From Limnohabitans sp. 15K (GTDB taxonomy: Bacteria > Pseudomonadota > Gammaproteobacteria > Burkholderiales > Burkholderiaceae_C), in assembly GCF_002778285.1 (NCBI RefSeq), contig NZ_NESM01000001.1, positions 1,758,501 through 1,822,500 of the forward strand: a stretch of 64,000 nucleotides of DNA, written 5' to 3'. The position numbers and the translations under genes are program-made. Shown here in pieces: positions 41,538 through 50,651 of this stretch. How positions within the stretch are numbered: position 1 is the stretch's first letter; the number at the start of each line of letters is the position of its first letter. The notes under the pieces are model-generated. The model ran no database searches. It saw only the letters and a list, made by a program, of their open reading frames with translations, and was not told where the DNA came from.

Positions 41538-42443
41538 TTGAAGTCACTGGCCCCGCAGATGTCGCTCGCTGTCTCCCCTTCGTCTGCAGACCGTTCATCC
41601 GGTTTGCCGCCTGTTCGTCCGAACATGCAAGCACCTGCACGCGACCCGGCTTTTGCCGCACGCGTGTTCTGGTTGAGTCTCGCGCTGGTCCTTTTGTGGC
41701 CTCTGGGTGTGGCCACCGAATTCCGTTTGTGGGTGCTCTGGGAACCCGAGAACCGCAAAGTCACTGCCAACTTTCTGCGCAGCTTTTGGCCCTTGGTGCA
41801 CAACGCCGAATTTCTGCAGATGGTGGTGCGCGAAACCTGGCGCACCGTGGCCATGGCCACCGCTGGCGTCACGCTGGCGCTGGTACTGGCCGTGCCTTTG
41901 AGTTTGTTGGCCACGCGGGTGTTGTCACTCTCGGCTTTGTCCGGCCGCATGGACCGCTGGCCAGCCGTTATGCGCTGGTGCGTGCGGGCCACATTGATTG
42001 TGTTGCGCAGCATTCCTGAATTGATCTGGGCACTGGTGTTTGTCCGAGTGGTCGGCCTGGGCCCCACCGCGGGCGTGCTGGCGATTGCGCTGACCTATGG
42101 CGGCATGCTGGGCAAGGTGTACGCCGAGATTTTGGAGAGCGGTGAAAGCCACGCCACCCAGAGCCTGATGCGCAATGGCAGTGGCCGGCTGCAAGCCTTT
42201 GTTTACGCGCTACTGCCCAGCCATGCGGCCGAGCTGGCTTCGTACACCGTGTACCGCTGGGAATGCGCGATCCGCTCTTCGGTGGTGCTGGGCTTTGTGG
42301 GCGCGGGGGGCTTGGGCCAGCAACTGGACAACTCGATGAAGATGTTCAACGGCGGCGAAGTGGCCACTTTGTTGCTGGTGTTCATTGCGCTGGTGGCCTT
42401 GGCCGATCGCGTGAGTGCTTGGCTTCGAAAGGCTTTGGCATGA
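41538..42443 (+). CDS. PhnE-like ABC transporter permease 1 of the selenium importer
   Basis: The 301-residue membrane protein has about six helices and the PhnE-type core (TLIVLRSIPELIWALVFVRVVGLGPTAGVLAIALTYGGMLGKVYAE and VVLGFVGAGGLGQQL). The TTG at 41538 gives a 40-residue low-complexity leader. Met codons at 41559 and 41625 are good alternative starts. Its stop overlaps the second permease start (ATGA). Confidence 0.84.
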   Translation: MKSLAPQMSLAVSPSSADRSSGLPPVRPNMQAPARDPAFAARVFWLSLALVLLWPLGVATEFRLWVLWEPENRKVTANFLRSFWPLVHNAEFLQMVVRETWRTVAMATAGVTLALVLAVPLSLLATRVLSLSALSGRMDRWPAVMRWCVRATLIVLRSIPELIWALVFVRVVGLGPTAGVLAIALTYGGMLGKVYAEILESGESHATQSLMRNGSGRLQAFVYALLPSHAAELASYTVYRWECAIRSSVVLGFVGAGGLGQQLDNSMKMFNGGEVATLLLVFIALVALADRVSAWLRKALA

Positions 42444-43273
42444 AGTCTTTTTCACGCGAAGCGGCCAACCCACCCTGGAAACTGCCGCCGCCCCTGTTCA
42501 ATGCCCGCTGCCGCGCCTGCTGGTTCACAGCAGGCTTGCTGGTGTTGGTGGTGGCCAGCTTTGTGTCGCTGGAGCTCGATTGGGCCGCTTTTGCATCGAT
42601 GGAAGCGGCGCGCAGCATGGGCCGCTTTGTGGCCGAATTTTTTCCGCCCGATTTGTCGTCCGTGTTTGTGCGCAAAGTGGCCTGGGCCGCTTGGGAAACC
42701 CTGGCCATGTCGGCGCTGGGCACCGCCATTGCGGCGGTGCTGGGCTTGGCGCTGGCCGTACCGGCCAGCCGCATGTCAAGCCAAGACCCCGCATGGGCTC
42801 GCACCCCCACGCGTTGGTTGCTCAATGCGCTGCGCGCCATTCCTGAACTGGTGTGGGCTGCGTTGTTGTTGATCTCGGCTGGGCTAGGGCCCATGGCGGG
42901 CACGTTGGCGCTGGCGCTGCACACCAGTGGCGTGCTGGGCCGCTTGTTTGCCGAGGCCATGGAAAACGTGCCTACTGGCCCCGGTGACGCTTTGCGCACC
43001 CAAGGTGTGGGGCCGCTGCGTGTGTTCTTTTATTCTACCTTGCCCCAGGTCTTGCCGCAGTTGATGAGCTACACGCTGTACCGCTGGGAAAACAACATCC
43101 GCGCCGCCGCCGTGTTGGGCGTGGTGGGCGCGGGTGGTTTGGGGCAGTTGCTGTCATTCCACATGGGCCTGTTCCACATGAACAAGACCGCCACCATTTT
43201 GGCGGCCATGCTGCTGATGGTGGCCTGCGTGGACGCGCTGAGTTTTGCGGCGCGGCGTTGGCTCACCCGCTGA
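42440..43273 (+). CDS. PhnE-like ABC transporter permease 2 of the selenium importer
   Basis: The 277-residue permease is a divergent paralogue of the preceding one (LLNALRAIPELVWAALLLISAGLGPMAGTLALALHTSGVLGRLFAE; AAVLGVVGAGGLGQLLSF). The ATG at 42440 overlaps the first permease stop, so the two subunits are made in equal amounts and probably form a heterodimer. It closes the importer operon. Confidence 0.86.
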   Translation: MKSFSREAANPPWKLPPPLFNARCRACWFTAGLLVLVVASFVSLELDWAAFASMEAARSMGRFVAEFFPPDLSSVFVRKVAWAAWETLAMSALGTAIAAVLGLALAVPASRMSSQDPAWARTPTRWLLNALRAIPELVWAALLLISAGLGPMAGTLALALHTSGVLGRLFAEAMENVPTGPGDALRTQGVGPLRVFFYSTLPQVLPQLMSYTLYRWENNIRAAAVLGVVGAGGLGQLLSFHMGLFHMNKTATILAAMLLMVACVDALSFAARRWLTR

Positions 43274-43298
43274 AGCGTTGATGTGTTGATGTGAGCGT

Positions 43299-44522
43299 TC
43301 AGTGCCGTGCAGCGCGGGCGTAGCTTTGCGCCCCCCACAGCGCGGCTGTGCCCAGCAAGCTGGCCAACAACAACCACCACAAGGCCAGGGTGTAGCCGTG
43401 TTGGGGAGACCACAGCAGGCCCAGCGTCAAAGGCGCGGCGGCGCGGGCCAGCGCGATGGGCAAGCCCAGCAGGCCGTTGAGCCGCCCGACGTGGACGCGG
43501 CTGACGTATTGCGCCATGGCAGTGCCCTTGACGATGGTGTTCATGCCATTGCCCAGGCCATACAACAGCACAAACACCAGCGAGGCGACAGGGCTGAGCC
43601 CACCGATCAGCAAGGCCAGCACGCCCGCCGGGATCAGCGTGGGAATCCAGCGGTTGGCGGCGTGCACGTCCCAGTAACGCTCAAACACAAACAGAACCAA
43701 GCGCCCCAGCACCTGGATCACCCCAATGGCCGCCGGAATGGCGATCACCCAGGCGGGTGACAAGCCCGACTCTTGCAGCAAGGCGATCATGTGCGCAGGC
43801 AGAGCCGAGGTGACCGACATCATCAGCACCATGAACAGGGCCAACAGCCAAAACGGCGCGTGGCGCAGGTGTTCGCGCACGGAGGTCAGTGGGGGCATGT
43901 CGGTCGAAGCCGAGGGCTCGCGCACGGTGCGCGGCGCGCCTTGCAGCAACCAGGCGTGCAAGGGCGCACAAATCAAAAATTGCAGCGCTGCCAGCGCCCA
44001 AAGGGCTTGACGCCAACCCCACAGATCCATCCACCAGGCGAACAGCGGAATGAAAACCGTGCTGGCCAGCCCGCCCAAAAAAGTCAGCGTGATGATGGCC
44101 CGCCGAAAGTCTTGCGGAAAACGACGCGTGACCACGGCAAAAGCTGGCGTGTAAAAAGTGGCTGCCGTGCCCAGGCCCAGCCAGATCCAGGCGACATAAA
44201 ACCCCGCGACCGTGGTGACAAAACTGTGCCCCACCAGGCCCACGCCAATCCACAAGGAGCCCGCCGTCATGACCCAGCGCTCGCGCCCCGCATCGATCCA
44301 GCGCCCCACCCCATAGGCCATCAAACCCTCGGCCAGCAGCGCCATGCTGAAGGCCAAAGACGACTCGGCGCGCGTCATGCCCAACTCGGCCTCGAGCGGT
44401 GTCATCAGCAGCGAGAAGGTGTAGAAAACACTGCCCCAAGTGATGAGCTGGGGCAGCGACAGCCAGAAGCTGAAGGGGCCCAAATCTAAAGTTCTCATCG
44501 AGTCGCGAGGTGAATACCGCAT
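43299..44522 (-). CDS. MFS transporter
   Basis: The 407-residue protein has about twelve hydrophobic segments and the loop 2-3 motif region YGVGRWIDAGRERWVM, which is a loose version of the MFS G-x3-D-R-x-G-R motif. It resembles monocarboxylate/oxalate-formate type MFS members (ITWGSVFYTFSLLMTPLEAELGMTRAESSLAFS). The substrate is unknown. A start at 44498 (MRTLDLG) is equally possible. It converges on the selenium importer operon but belongs to no evident operon. Confidence 0.82.
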   Translation of the reverse strand: MRYSPRDSMRTLDLGPFSFWLSLPQLITWGSVFYTFSLLMTPLEAELGMTRAESSLAFSMALLAEGLMAYGVGRWIDAGRERWVMTAGSLWIGVGLVGHSFVTTVAGFYVAWIWLGLGTAATFYTPAFAVVTRRFPQDFRRAIITLTFLGGLASTVFIPLFAWWMDLWGWRQALWALAALQFLICAPLHAWLLQGAPRTVREPSASTDMPPLTSVREHLRHAPFWLLALFMVLMMSVTSALPAHMIALLQESGLSPAWVIAIPAAIGVIQVLGRLVLFVFERYWDVHAANRWIPTLIPAGVLALLIGGLSPVASLVFVLLYGLGNGMNTIVKGTAMAQYVSRVHVGRLNGLLGLPIALARAAAPLTLGLLWSPQHGYTLALWWLLLASLLGTAALWGAQSYARAARH

Positions 44523-44649
44523 GGGCTCATTATCGTGAACTGGTCACACGCCGGGTCGTCAGCTTGCGTGCATCAGGTCAAAAAGCTGTCGCTTCGGTGC
44601 AGCGTTCGAGGTTCAACACGCATTAGAGTGCGTCAAAAGTGGACAAAAT

Positions 44650-45972
44650 ATGGATGCTCAATTGCTCTCGGTTTTGCAGCGTTTGCACGCGGTCGATCTG
44701 GATACACACCCTGCCTTGCAAACCCATGCCCGCTGGTTGGTCGTGGACACTTTGGGCTGCATCATGGCGGGATTGCGCGCCGCGCCCGTGGCCGAATTGG
44801 CGCATCGGGCAGCGGCGATCGATCCAGGCAGCTTTCGCCTGATCCCCGATGCCGCCGGCTTGTCTGCGGGCAATGCTGCGCTGGTGCTCGCCATGGCGGC
44901 ATGCTGGGACGAAGCCTGTGAGGGCCATGCAGGCGCGCACGGCCGACCGGGTGTGGCGGCTTTGGCAGCGCTGTTGCCCATGGCGTCCAGGCTGACCTAC
45001 GGGCAGTTCCTGAAATCATTTGTGGTGGGTTACGAAATCGGTGCCCGCATGGGGGCCAGCCTGCGCATCAACCCCGGCATGCATGTGGACGGCAACTGGC
45101 CTGCTTTGGGCGCGGCAGCTGCGGTGGCCCATGCACTGGGCTTGACACCCGCCCAAATCGTTCAAGCAGTGAATGTGGTCGCTTGCCAATTGCCCATGAG
45201 CTTGTATTGGCCGGTGCGTTCGGGTGACACCGCACGCAACACCTACTTGGGGCATTCGGCGCAACTGGGACAAAGTGCTGCGCTGGCTGTGGCCAGCGGT
45301 ATCACTGCACCCACCGGATCGGTGGCGGAATACGCGCGTGTTGGTTTGGGCAAGCCGCCTTTGGTCTTTGACGATGCGGAGGACTTTCAATTGTTGAAGG
45401 CCTATTTCAAGCCCTATGCAGCGGTGCGACATGTCCATTACGGAGCCTTGGCAGCCGATACGTTGCGGGCCGCGATCAATCTGGACATGGTGGACAGTGT
45501 GGTGCTCCAGATTTATGAAGAGGCCACCATTTACTGTGGCAACCGCTCACCCCAAACGCCTTTGCAGGCGCAGTTTTCACTCAGCTTTGGGCTGGCCGCC
45601 ATGTTGCGCTGGGGTCGACTGGACCCTTGGATTTACCGCGAACCTCAGTTTCAGGACCCTGCGCTGCGTGCACTGGAGGCCAAGGTGCAGGTGCAAGTTG
45701 ATGCACTGTGGACGCAGCAGGGCCAGCGCGGCGCAAGGCTGTTGATTGTTTGCAAAGACGGCAGTCGGCACGAACATGAAGTGACGGCCGTGCCCGGAGA
45801 TGCGCAAATGCCTTTCACTGAAAACGCCTTGCTGGATAAATTTTTAGGCTATTGCGAAGGCAGTATGTCCTCTGCCGCGGCCCAAAATTGGGCCCATCAA
45901 TTGTTGTCGGCTTCAGCCGATGCGCATCCTTTTCCATTTTGGAATGCACCTCAGGAGAACACACCATGTTGA
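44650..45972 (+). CDS. MmgE/PrpD-family protein
   Basis: The 440-residue protein matches the MmgE/PrpD fold of 2-methylcitrate dehydratase, cis-aconitate decarboxylase and relatives. Seen are LVVDTLGCIMAGL, HAGAHGRPGVAALAALLPMASRLTYGQFLKSFVVGYEIGARMG, HVDGNWPALGAAAAVAHALGL, and the KPYAAVRHVHYGALAADTLR substrate region. No other methylcitrate-cycle gene is near. The exact reaction is probably on an unknown tri- or dicarboxylate supplied by the next gene. Its end overlaps the Bug gene by 7 bp. Confidence 0.85.
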   Translation: MDAQLLSVLQRLHAVDLDTHPALQTHARWLVVDTLGCIMAGLRAAPVAELAHRAAAIDPGSFRLIPDAAGLSAGNAALVLAMAACWDEACEGHAGAHGRPGVAALAALLPMASRLTYGQFLKSFVVGYEIGARMGASLRINPGMHVDGNWPALGAAAAVAHALGLTPAQIVQAVNVVACQLPMSLYWPVRSGDTARNTYLGHSAQLGQSAALAVASGITAPTGSVAEYARVGLGKPPLVFDDAEDFQLLKAYFKPYAAVRHVHYGALAADTLRAAINLDMVDSVVLQIYEEATIYCGNRSPQTPLQAQFSLSFGLAAMLRWGRLDPWIYREPQFQDPALRALEAKVQVQVDALWTQQGQRGARLLIVCKDGSRHEHEVTAVPGDAQMPFTENALLDKFLGYCEGSMSSAAAQNWAHQLLSASADAHPFPFWNAPQENTPC

Positions 45973-46943
45973 AGAAAACCCTTGCCATTACCGCTGTGCT
46001 GGCCACGACTTGGCTGGCCGGACCTTTGGCAGCGCAGACCACCGATTTTCCGAACAAGCCGGTGCGCATCGTGGTGCCTTTCCCGCCGGGTGGCGCCACC
46101 GACATCACAGCCCGCGTGGTGGCCGAAAAACTCAGCACCAAATGGGGTCAACCGGTGGTCATCGACAACAAGGCGGGCGCAGGCGGCAACGTGGGTTCGG
46201 ACCTGGTGGCCAAATCGGCACCGGACGGCCACAACATCGTTCTGGGCGTGACCGGATCACATGCGATCAACATCTCCTTGTACAAAAAGATGCCATACCA
46301 CCCGCTGAATGATTTCGAGCCCTTGACGCAGGCCACGATTTACCCGAACGCGATTGTGGTGAACCCGCAGGTGCCTGCCAACAGCCTGCCCGAGCTGATC
46401 GCCTTGCTCAAAAAAGAGCCGGGTAAATTTTCATACGGCTCGGACGGCAATGGCACCGCTTCGCACCTGGGCATGGAAGTCCTGAAAGCCAAAGCCAATG
46501 TGCAGCTGACCCATATCCCTTACAAGGGCAGCACCCCCATGATCACTGATTTGCTGGGTGGTACCTTGATGGTAGGCGTGACCGGTTTGCCTGCGGTACA
46601 ACAGCATTTGAAGGCGGGTAAGCTCAAGATGATCGCCATCACCACGCTCCAAAGAGCCCCCGGTACACCCGATTACAAAACGGTGGCCGAGCAAGGCTTT
46701 GCCAACTTCAACGCTGCGCCATGGGCTGGGTTTTTTGCGCCCAAGGGCACACCCAAGCCAGTGGTGGACAAGCTGGCTCAGGACTTGGCCGACGCCCTCA
46801 AACAGCCTGATGTCGTGCAAAAGATGAATGAATTGGGCAGTACTGTGGTGGGCAACAAGCCTGACGAGTTTCGCCAGTTTGTGACCCGCCAGATCGAGAT
46901 GTGGGCTGAGGGTGTGAAGATCTCCGGTGCGATGGTGGACTGA
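45966..46943 (+). CDS. Bug-family (TctC) periplasmic solute-binding protein
   Basis: The 325-residue protein has a Sec signal peptide (MLKKTLAITAVLATTWLAGPLAAQ), the Bug motif VRIVVPFPPGGATDITARVVAEKL, and DNKAGAGGNVGSDLVAKS. The ATG at 45966 lies inside the end of the PrpD-like gene and has AGGAG 9 bases upstream. No membrane subunits are adjacent. Its place between an MmgE/PrpD enzyme and a dehydrogenase suggests that it captures the carboxylate these enzymes handle. Confidence 0.9.
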   Translation: MLKKTLAITAVLATTWLAGPLAAQTTDFPNKPVRIVVPFPPGGATDITARVVAEKLSTKWGQPVVIDNKAGAGGNVGSDLVAKSAPDGHNIVLGVTGSHAINISLYKKMPYHPLNDFEPLTQATIYPNAIVVNPQVPANSLPELIALLKKEPGKFSYGSDGNGTASHLGMEVLKAKANVQLTHIPYKGSTPMITDLLGGTLMVGVTGLPAVQQHLKAGKLKMIAITTLQRAPGTPDYKTVAEQGFANFNAAPWAGFFAPKGTPKPVVDKLAQDLADALKQPDVVQKMNELGSTVVGNKPDEFRQFVTRQIEMWAEGVKISGAMVD

Positions 46944-46946
46944 GCC

Positions 46947-47717
46947 ATGGCCGCTTTGGGCAACTTTGCGCCAATTGGCGATTACGCGTTTCCCTATCGG
47001 GATCTGGTGGGTGCACGCGTGCTGGTAACCGGCGGACGCGGCACCTTGGGCGCAGCAATTTGCAGGGGCTTTGCGTCTTTGGGCGCGCAGGTTTGGAGTG
47101 TGGACCAGTCTCCCGTTGAAGGTGGCGAGCAGCACCCGCACATTGCGCATCGGGTGGCCGATGTGCGTGACCGGGCCTCGCTTCATGCGGTGCAGGCTGA
47201 AGTGGCACAGACCGAAGGCCTGGATGTTCTGGTGAATGCGCACGGCCTGCAGATCCGTTCGGATTTTGCGGGTTGCGATGAAGAGACTTGGATGACCTTG
47301 ACCGATGTGAACCTGAATGGCGTTTACCGCAGCTGTCAGGTGTTTGGTGAGCCCATGCGCATGCGCGGTGGGGCGATTGTGAACATCGGCAGTGTCAATG
47401 GGGTGGTGGTGTCAGGCAAGGGCACGCCTTACGGTATTCAGAAGGCTGCCGTCTCTCACATGACCAAGGTGCTGGCGGTGGAGTGGGCACCGTTGGTGCG
47501 CGTGAACGCGCTGGCCCCCACGGCCATTCCGTCTGGCATGACGAAAGACCTGTTTGCCAACCCGGATTACGTTCGCAACAAGACGCAAAGCATTCCACTC
47601 CAACGCACAGGCACCGAAGAAGACATCGTGCACGCGGTGATGTTTCTGGCTTCATCGGCCTCGGGCTTGGTCACCGGGCACACCTTGATGATGGACGGTG
47701 GTTTGTCTTTGGTGTGA
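46947..47717 (+). CDS. Short-chain dehydrogenase/reductase
   Basis: The 256-residue SDR has the cofactor motif TGGRGTLG (T-G-x3-G-x-G), NAHG, the catalytic serine in NIGSVNG, and Y-x3-K as YGIQK. It ends with the usual LVTGHTLMMDGGLSLV tail. It oxidises or reduces an alcohol/ketone with NAD(P)H; the substrate is unknown. It starts 3 bp after the Bug gene and completes the three-gene operon. Confidence 0.9.
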   Translation: MAALGNFAPIGDYAFPYRDLVGARVLVTGGRGTLGAAICRGFASLGAQVWSVDQSPVEGGEQHPHIAHRVADVRDRASLHAVQAEVAQTEGLDVLVNAHGLQIRSDFAGCDEETWMTLTDVNLNGVYRSCQVFGEPMRMRGGAIVNIGSVNGVVVSGKGTPYGIQKAAVSHMTKVLAVEWAPLVRVNALAPTAIPSGMTKDLFANPDYVRNKTQSIPLQRTGTEEDIVHAVMFLASSASGLVTGHTLMMDGGLSLV

Positions 47718-47758
47718 GGCATGGGTCTGGGCAGGTCGTCCCTCTTGATCAGATCGCT

Positions 47759-49291
47759 TCAATGCTCCTTGAGCACCCGCCGGTACTGCACCGCTTCGGC
47801 CACATGCGCGGCTTCAATGGTGTCGCTGCCGGCCAAGTCGGCGATGGTGCGGGCCACTTTCAGGCTGCGGTGGATGCTGCGGCCGCTCCAGCCGAGTTGG
47901 GCGGCGGCTTTTTGCAGCAAGCGGGTGGCCGCCTCTGTCAATTGCGCCTGCGCATCGATGGTTTGACCTTGCAGGTCGGCGTTGGCGCAGCCTTGGCGAG
48001 CCAGGGCACGCTCACGGGCGACCAAACTGCGCGCGGCAATGGTTTCGGTGTTTTCGCCAGGGTTTGAGTTCAACAAGTCCATGGCGGGCAGGCTGGGCAC
48101 TTCAATGTGCAAATCGATGCGGTCGAGCAAGGGACCGCTGAGTTTGCCTTGGTAGCGGCTGACCTGGTCGGGGGAGCATCGGCAAGTTCGCGTGGTGCTG
48201 CCCAAATAGCCACAAGGACAGGGGTTCATGGCCGCGATCAACTGAAACCGGGCCGGAAACTCGGCTCGCCTGGCAGCGCGGGCGATGGTGATGGTGCCGG
48301 TCTCCAGGGGTTCGCGCAGGGCCTCTAATGCCGCCCTTGGGAATTCCGGTAACTCGTCTAAAAACAAAACGCCGTGGTGGGCGAGAGAAATTTCACCAGG
48401 TCTTGGAGGTGAGCCACCCCCCACCAAGGCCACCGCACTGGCCGAGTGGTGTGGCTGGCCCGTTGGCCGCTGTGCCCAGCGCGCCAAGTCGAAACGCCCG
48501 GCCAGGCTGGCGAGGGCAGCCGATTCGAGCGCGTCCTCCACCGACATGGGCGGTAGCAAACCTGCAAAGCGTTGTGCCAACATGGATTTGCCCGAACCGG
48601 GCGGACCCACCATCAGCAGCGAATGGCCTCCAGCTGCGGCGATTTCCAGCACCCGCTTCACGCCCGCTTGGCCCTTCACATCCGACAAGTCAGCGTAACG
48701 TGGTGGTGCGCTGGGTGTAGTGGCCACCATGCGTGCCCAGCCGTCGCTGGGCTCGGGCGGCGGCTCGTTAGACGGCGGTAAAAACTGCTGCACCACATCC
48801 AGCAAATGTTTGGCCCGGAAGACTTCTGCGCCGGGCACCAAGGCCGCTTCTTCGGCGCTGCCCGGCGGCAGCACCAAGCGCGTGTGAACTTGCTGCTGGC
48901 GCAGCACCAGGCCCATGGCCAATGCGCCGCGCACGGGGCGCAACTCGCCAGAAAGCGACAACTCGCCCGCGAATTCATGCCCCGCCAGTTTGCTGGCGTC
49001 AATTTGTCCACTGGCCGCCAAGATGCCCAGCGCAATCGGCAAATCGAGCCTCCCCGAATCTTTGGGCAGATCGGCTGGAGCCAGGTTGACGGTGATCCGT
49101 TTGTTGTGTGGAAACTCGAGGCCGCTGTTTTGCAGCGCTGAGCGCACCCGTTCTCGCGCCTCTTTGACTTCGACATCGGCCAAGCCCACCAGCGTGAAGC
49201 TGGGCAAACCGTTGACCAAATGCACCTCAACGGTCACTGCTGGTGCCTGAAGACCCACCAATGCACGGCTGTGCACCAAACTGAGACTCAT
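47759..49291 (-). CDS. comM: ComM/YifB Mg-chelatase-like AAA+ ATPase
   Basis: The 510-residue protein begins MSLSLVHSRALVGLQAPAVTVEVHLVNGLPSFTLVGL, the LonB-protease-like N-terminal domain of YifB/ComM. The AAA+ core follows with Walker A VGPPGSGKSML and Walker B GVLFLDELPEF. A C-terminal Mg_chelatase_C region with a Cys-rich insert (MNPCPCGYLGSTTRTCRCSP) completes it. ComM is a hexameric helicase that promotes branch migration during natural transformation. The ATG at 49291 is preferred to one 18 bp upstream because it fits the family N-terminus. It is divergent from the nitrogen operon. Confidence 0.93.
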   Translation of the reverse strand: MSLSLVHSRALVGLQAPAVTVEVHLVNGLPSFTLVGLADVEVKEARERVRSALQNSGLEFPHNKRITVNLAPADLPKDSGRLDLPIALGILAASGQIDASKLAGHEFAGELSLSGELRPVRGALAMGLVLRQQQVHTRLVLPPGSAEEAALVPGAEVFRAKHLLDVVQQFLPPSNEPPPEPSDGWARMVATTPSAPPRYADLSDVKGQAGVKRVLEIAAAGGHSLLMVGPPGSGKSMLAQRFAGLLPPMSVEDALESAALASLAGRFDLARWAQRPTGQPHHSASAVALVGGGSPPRPGEISLAHHGVLFLDELPEFPRAALEALREPLETGTITIARAARRAEFPARFQLIAAMNPCPCGYLGSTTRTCRCSPDQVSRYQGKLSGPLLDRIDLHIEVPSLPAMDLLNSNPGENTETIAARSLVARERALARQGCANADLQGQTIDAQAQLTEAATRLLQKAAAQLGWSGRSIHRSLKVARTIADLAGSDTIEAAHVAEAVQYRRVLKEH

Positions 49292-49301
49292 AACCCCTCC
49301 A

Positions 49302-49318
49302 TGCCCCATGCTGGTGCA
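49302..49318. promoter_or_regulatory. Candidate NtrC binding site
   Basis: TGCCCCA-TGC-TGGTGCA matches the NtrC palindrome (TGCACCA-N3-TGGTGCA) with one base mismatch. It lies about 140 bp upstream of the expected transcription start, a normal enhancer distance. A further half site TGCACCA is at 49272. Confidence 0.6.
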
Positions 49319-49431
49319 TGGCGTGTGTGGTGATGCCCGTTATGGGTACACCGAATTGATTTGAAAACGATTCAAACACATAAAGAGCTATAAAGCACTG
49401 GTAATTGCCCGAGTCGACAAGGATCTAGAGG

Positions 49432-49449
49432 TTGGCACGCTCCCTGCTT
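49432..49449 (+). promoter_or_regulatory. Sigma-54 promoter of the porin-glnK-amtB unit
   Basis: TTGGCACGCTCCCTGCTT fits the -24/-12 consensus TGGCACG-N4-TTGCW, with GG and GC exactly 10 bases apart. The predicted start is near 49459, about 29 bases before the porin ATG. Sigma-54 with NtrC is the usual control of glnK-amtB. Confidence 0.85.
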
Positions 49450-49487
49450 GAACTTAAGGTCATCGTTCATTTTTATTGGAGTCCCTC

Positions 49488-50628
<1,141 letters not shown>

Positions 50629-50651
50629 TCGACCAGAAAGAGAGTCAAGAA

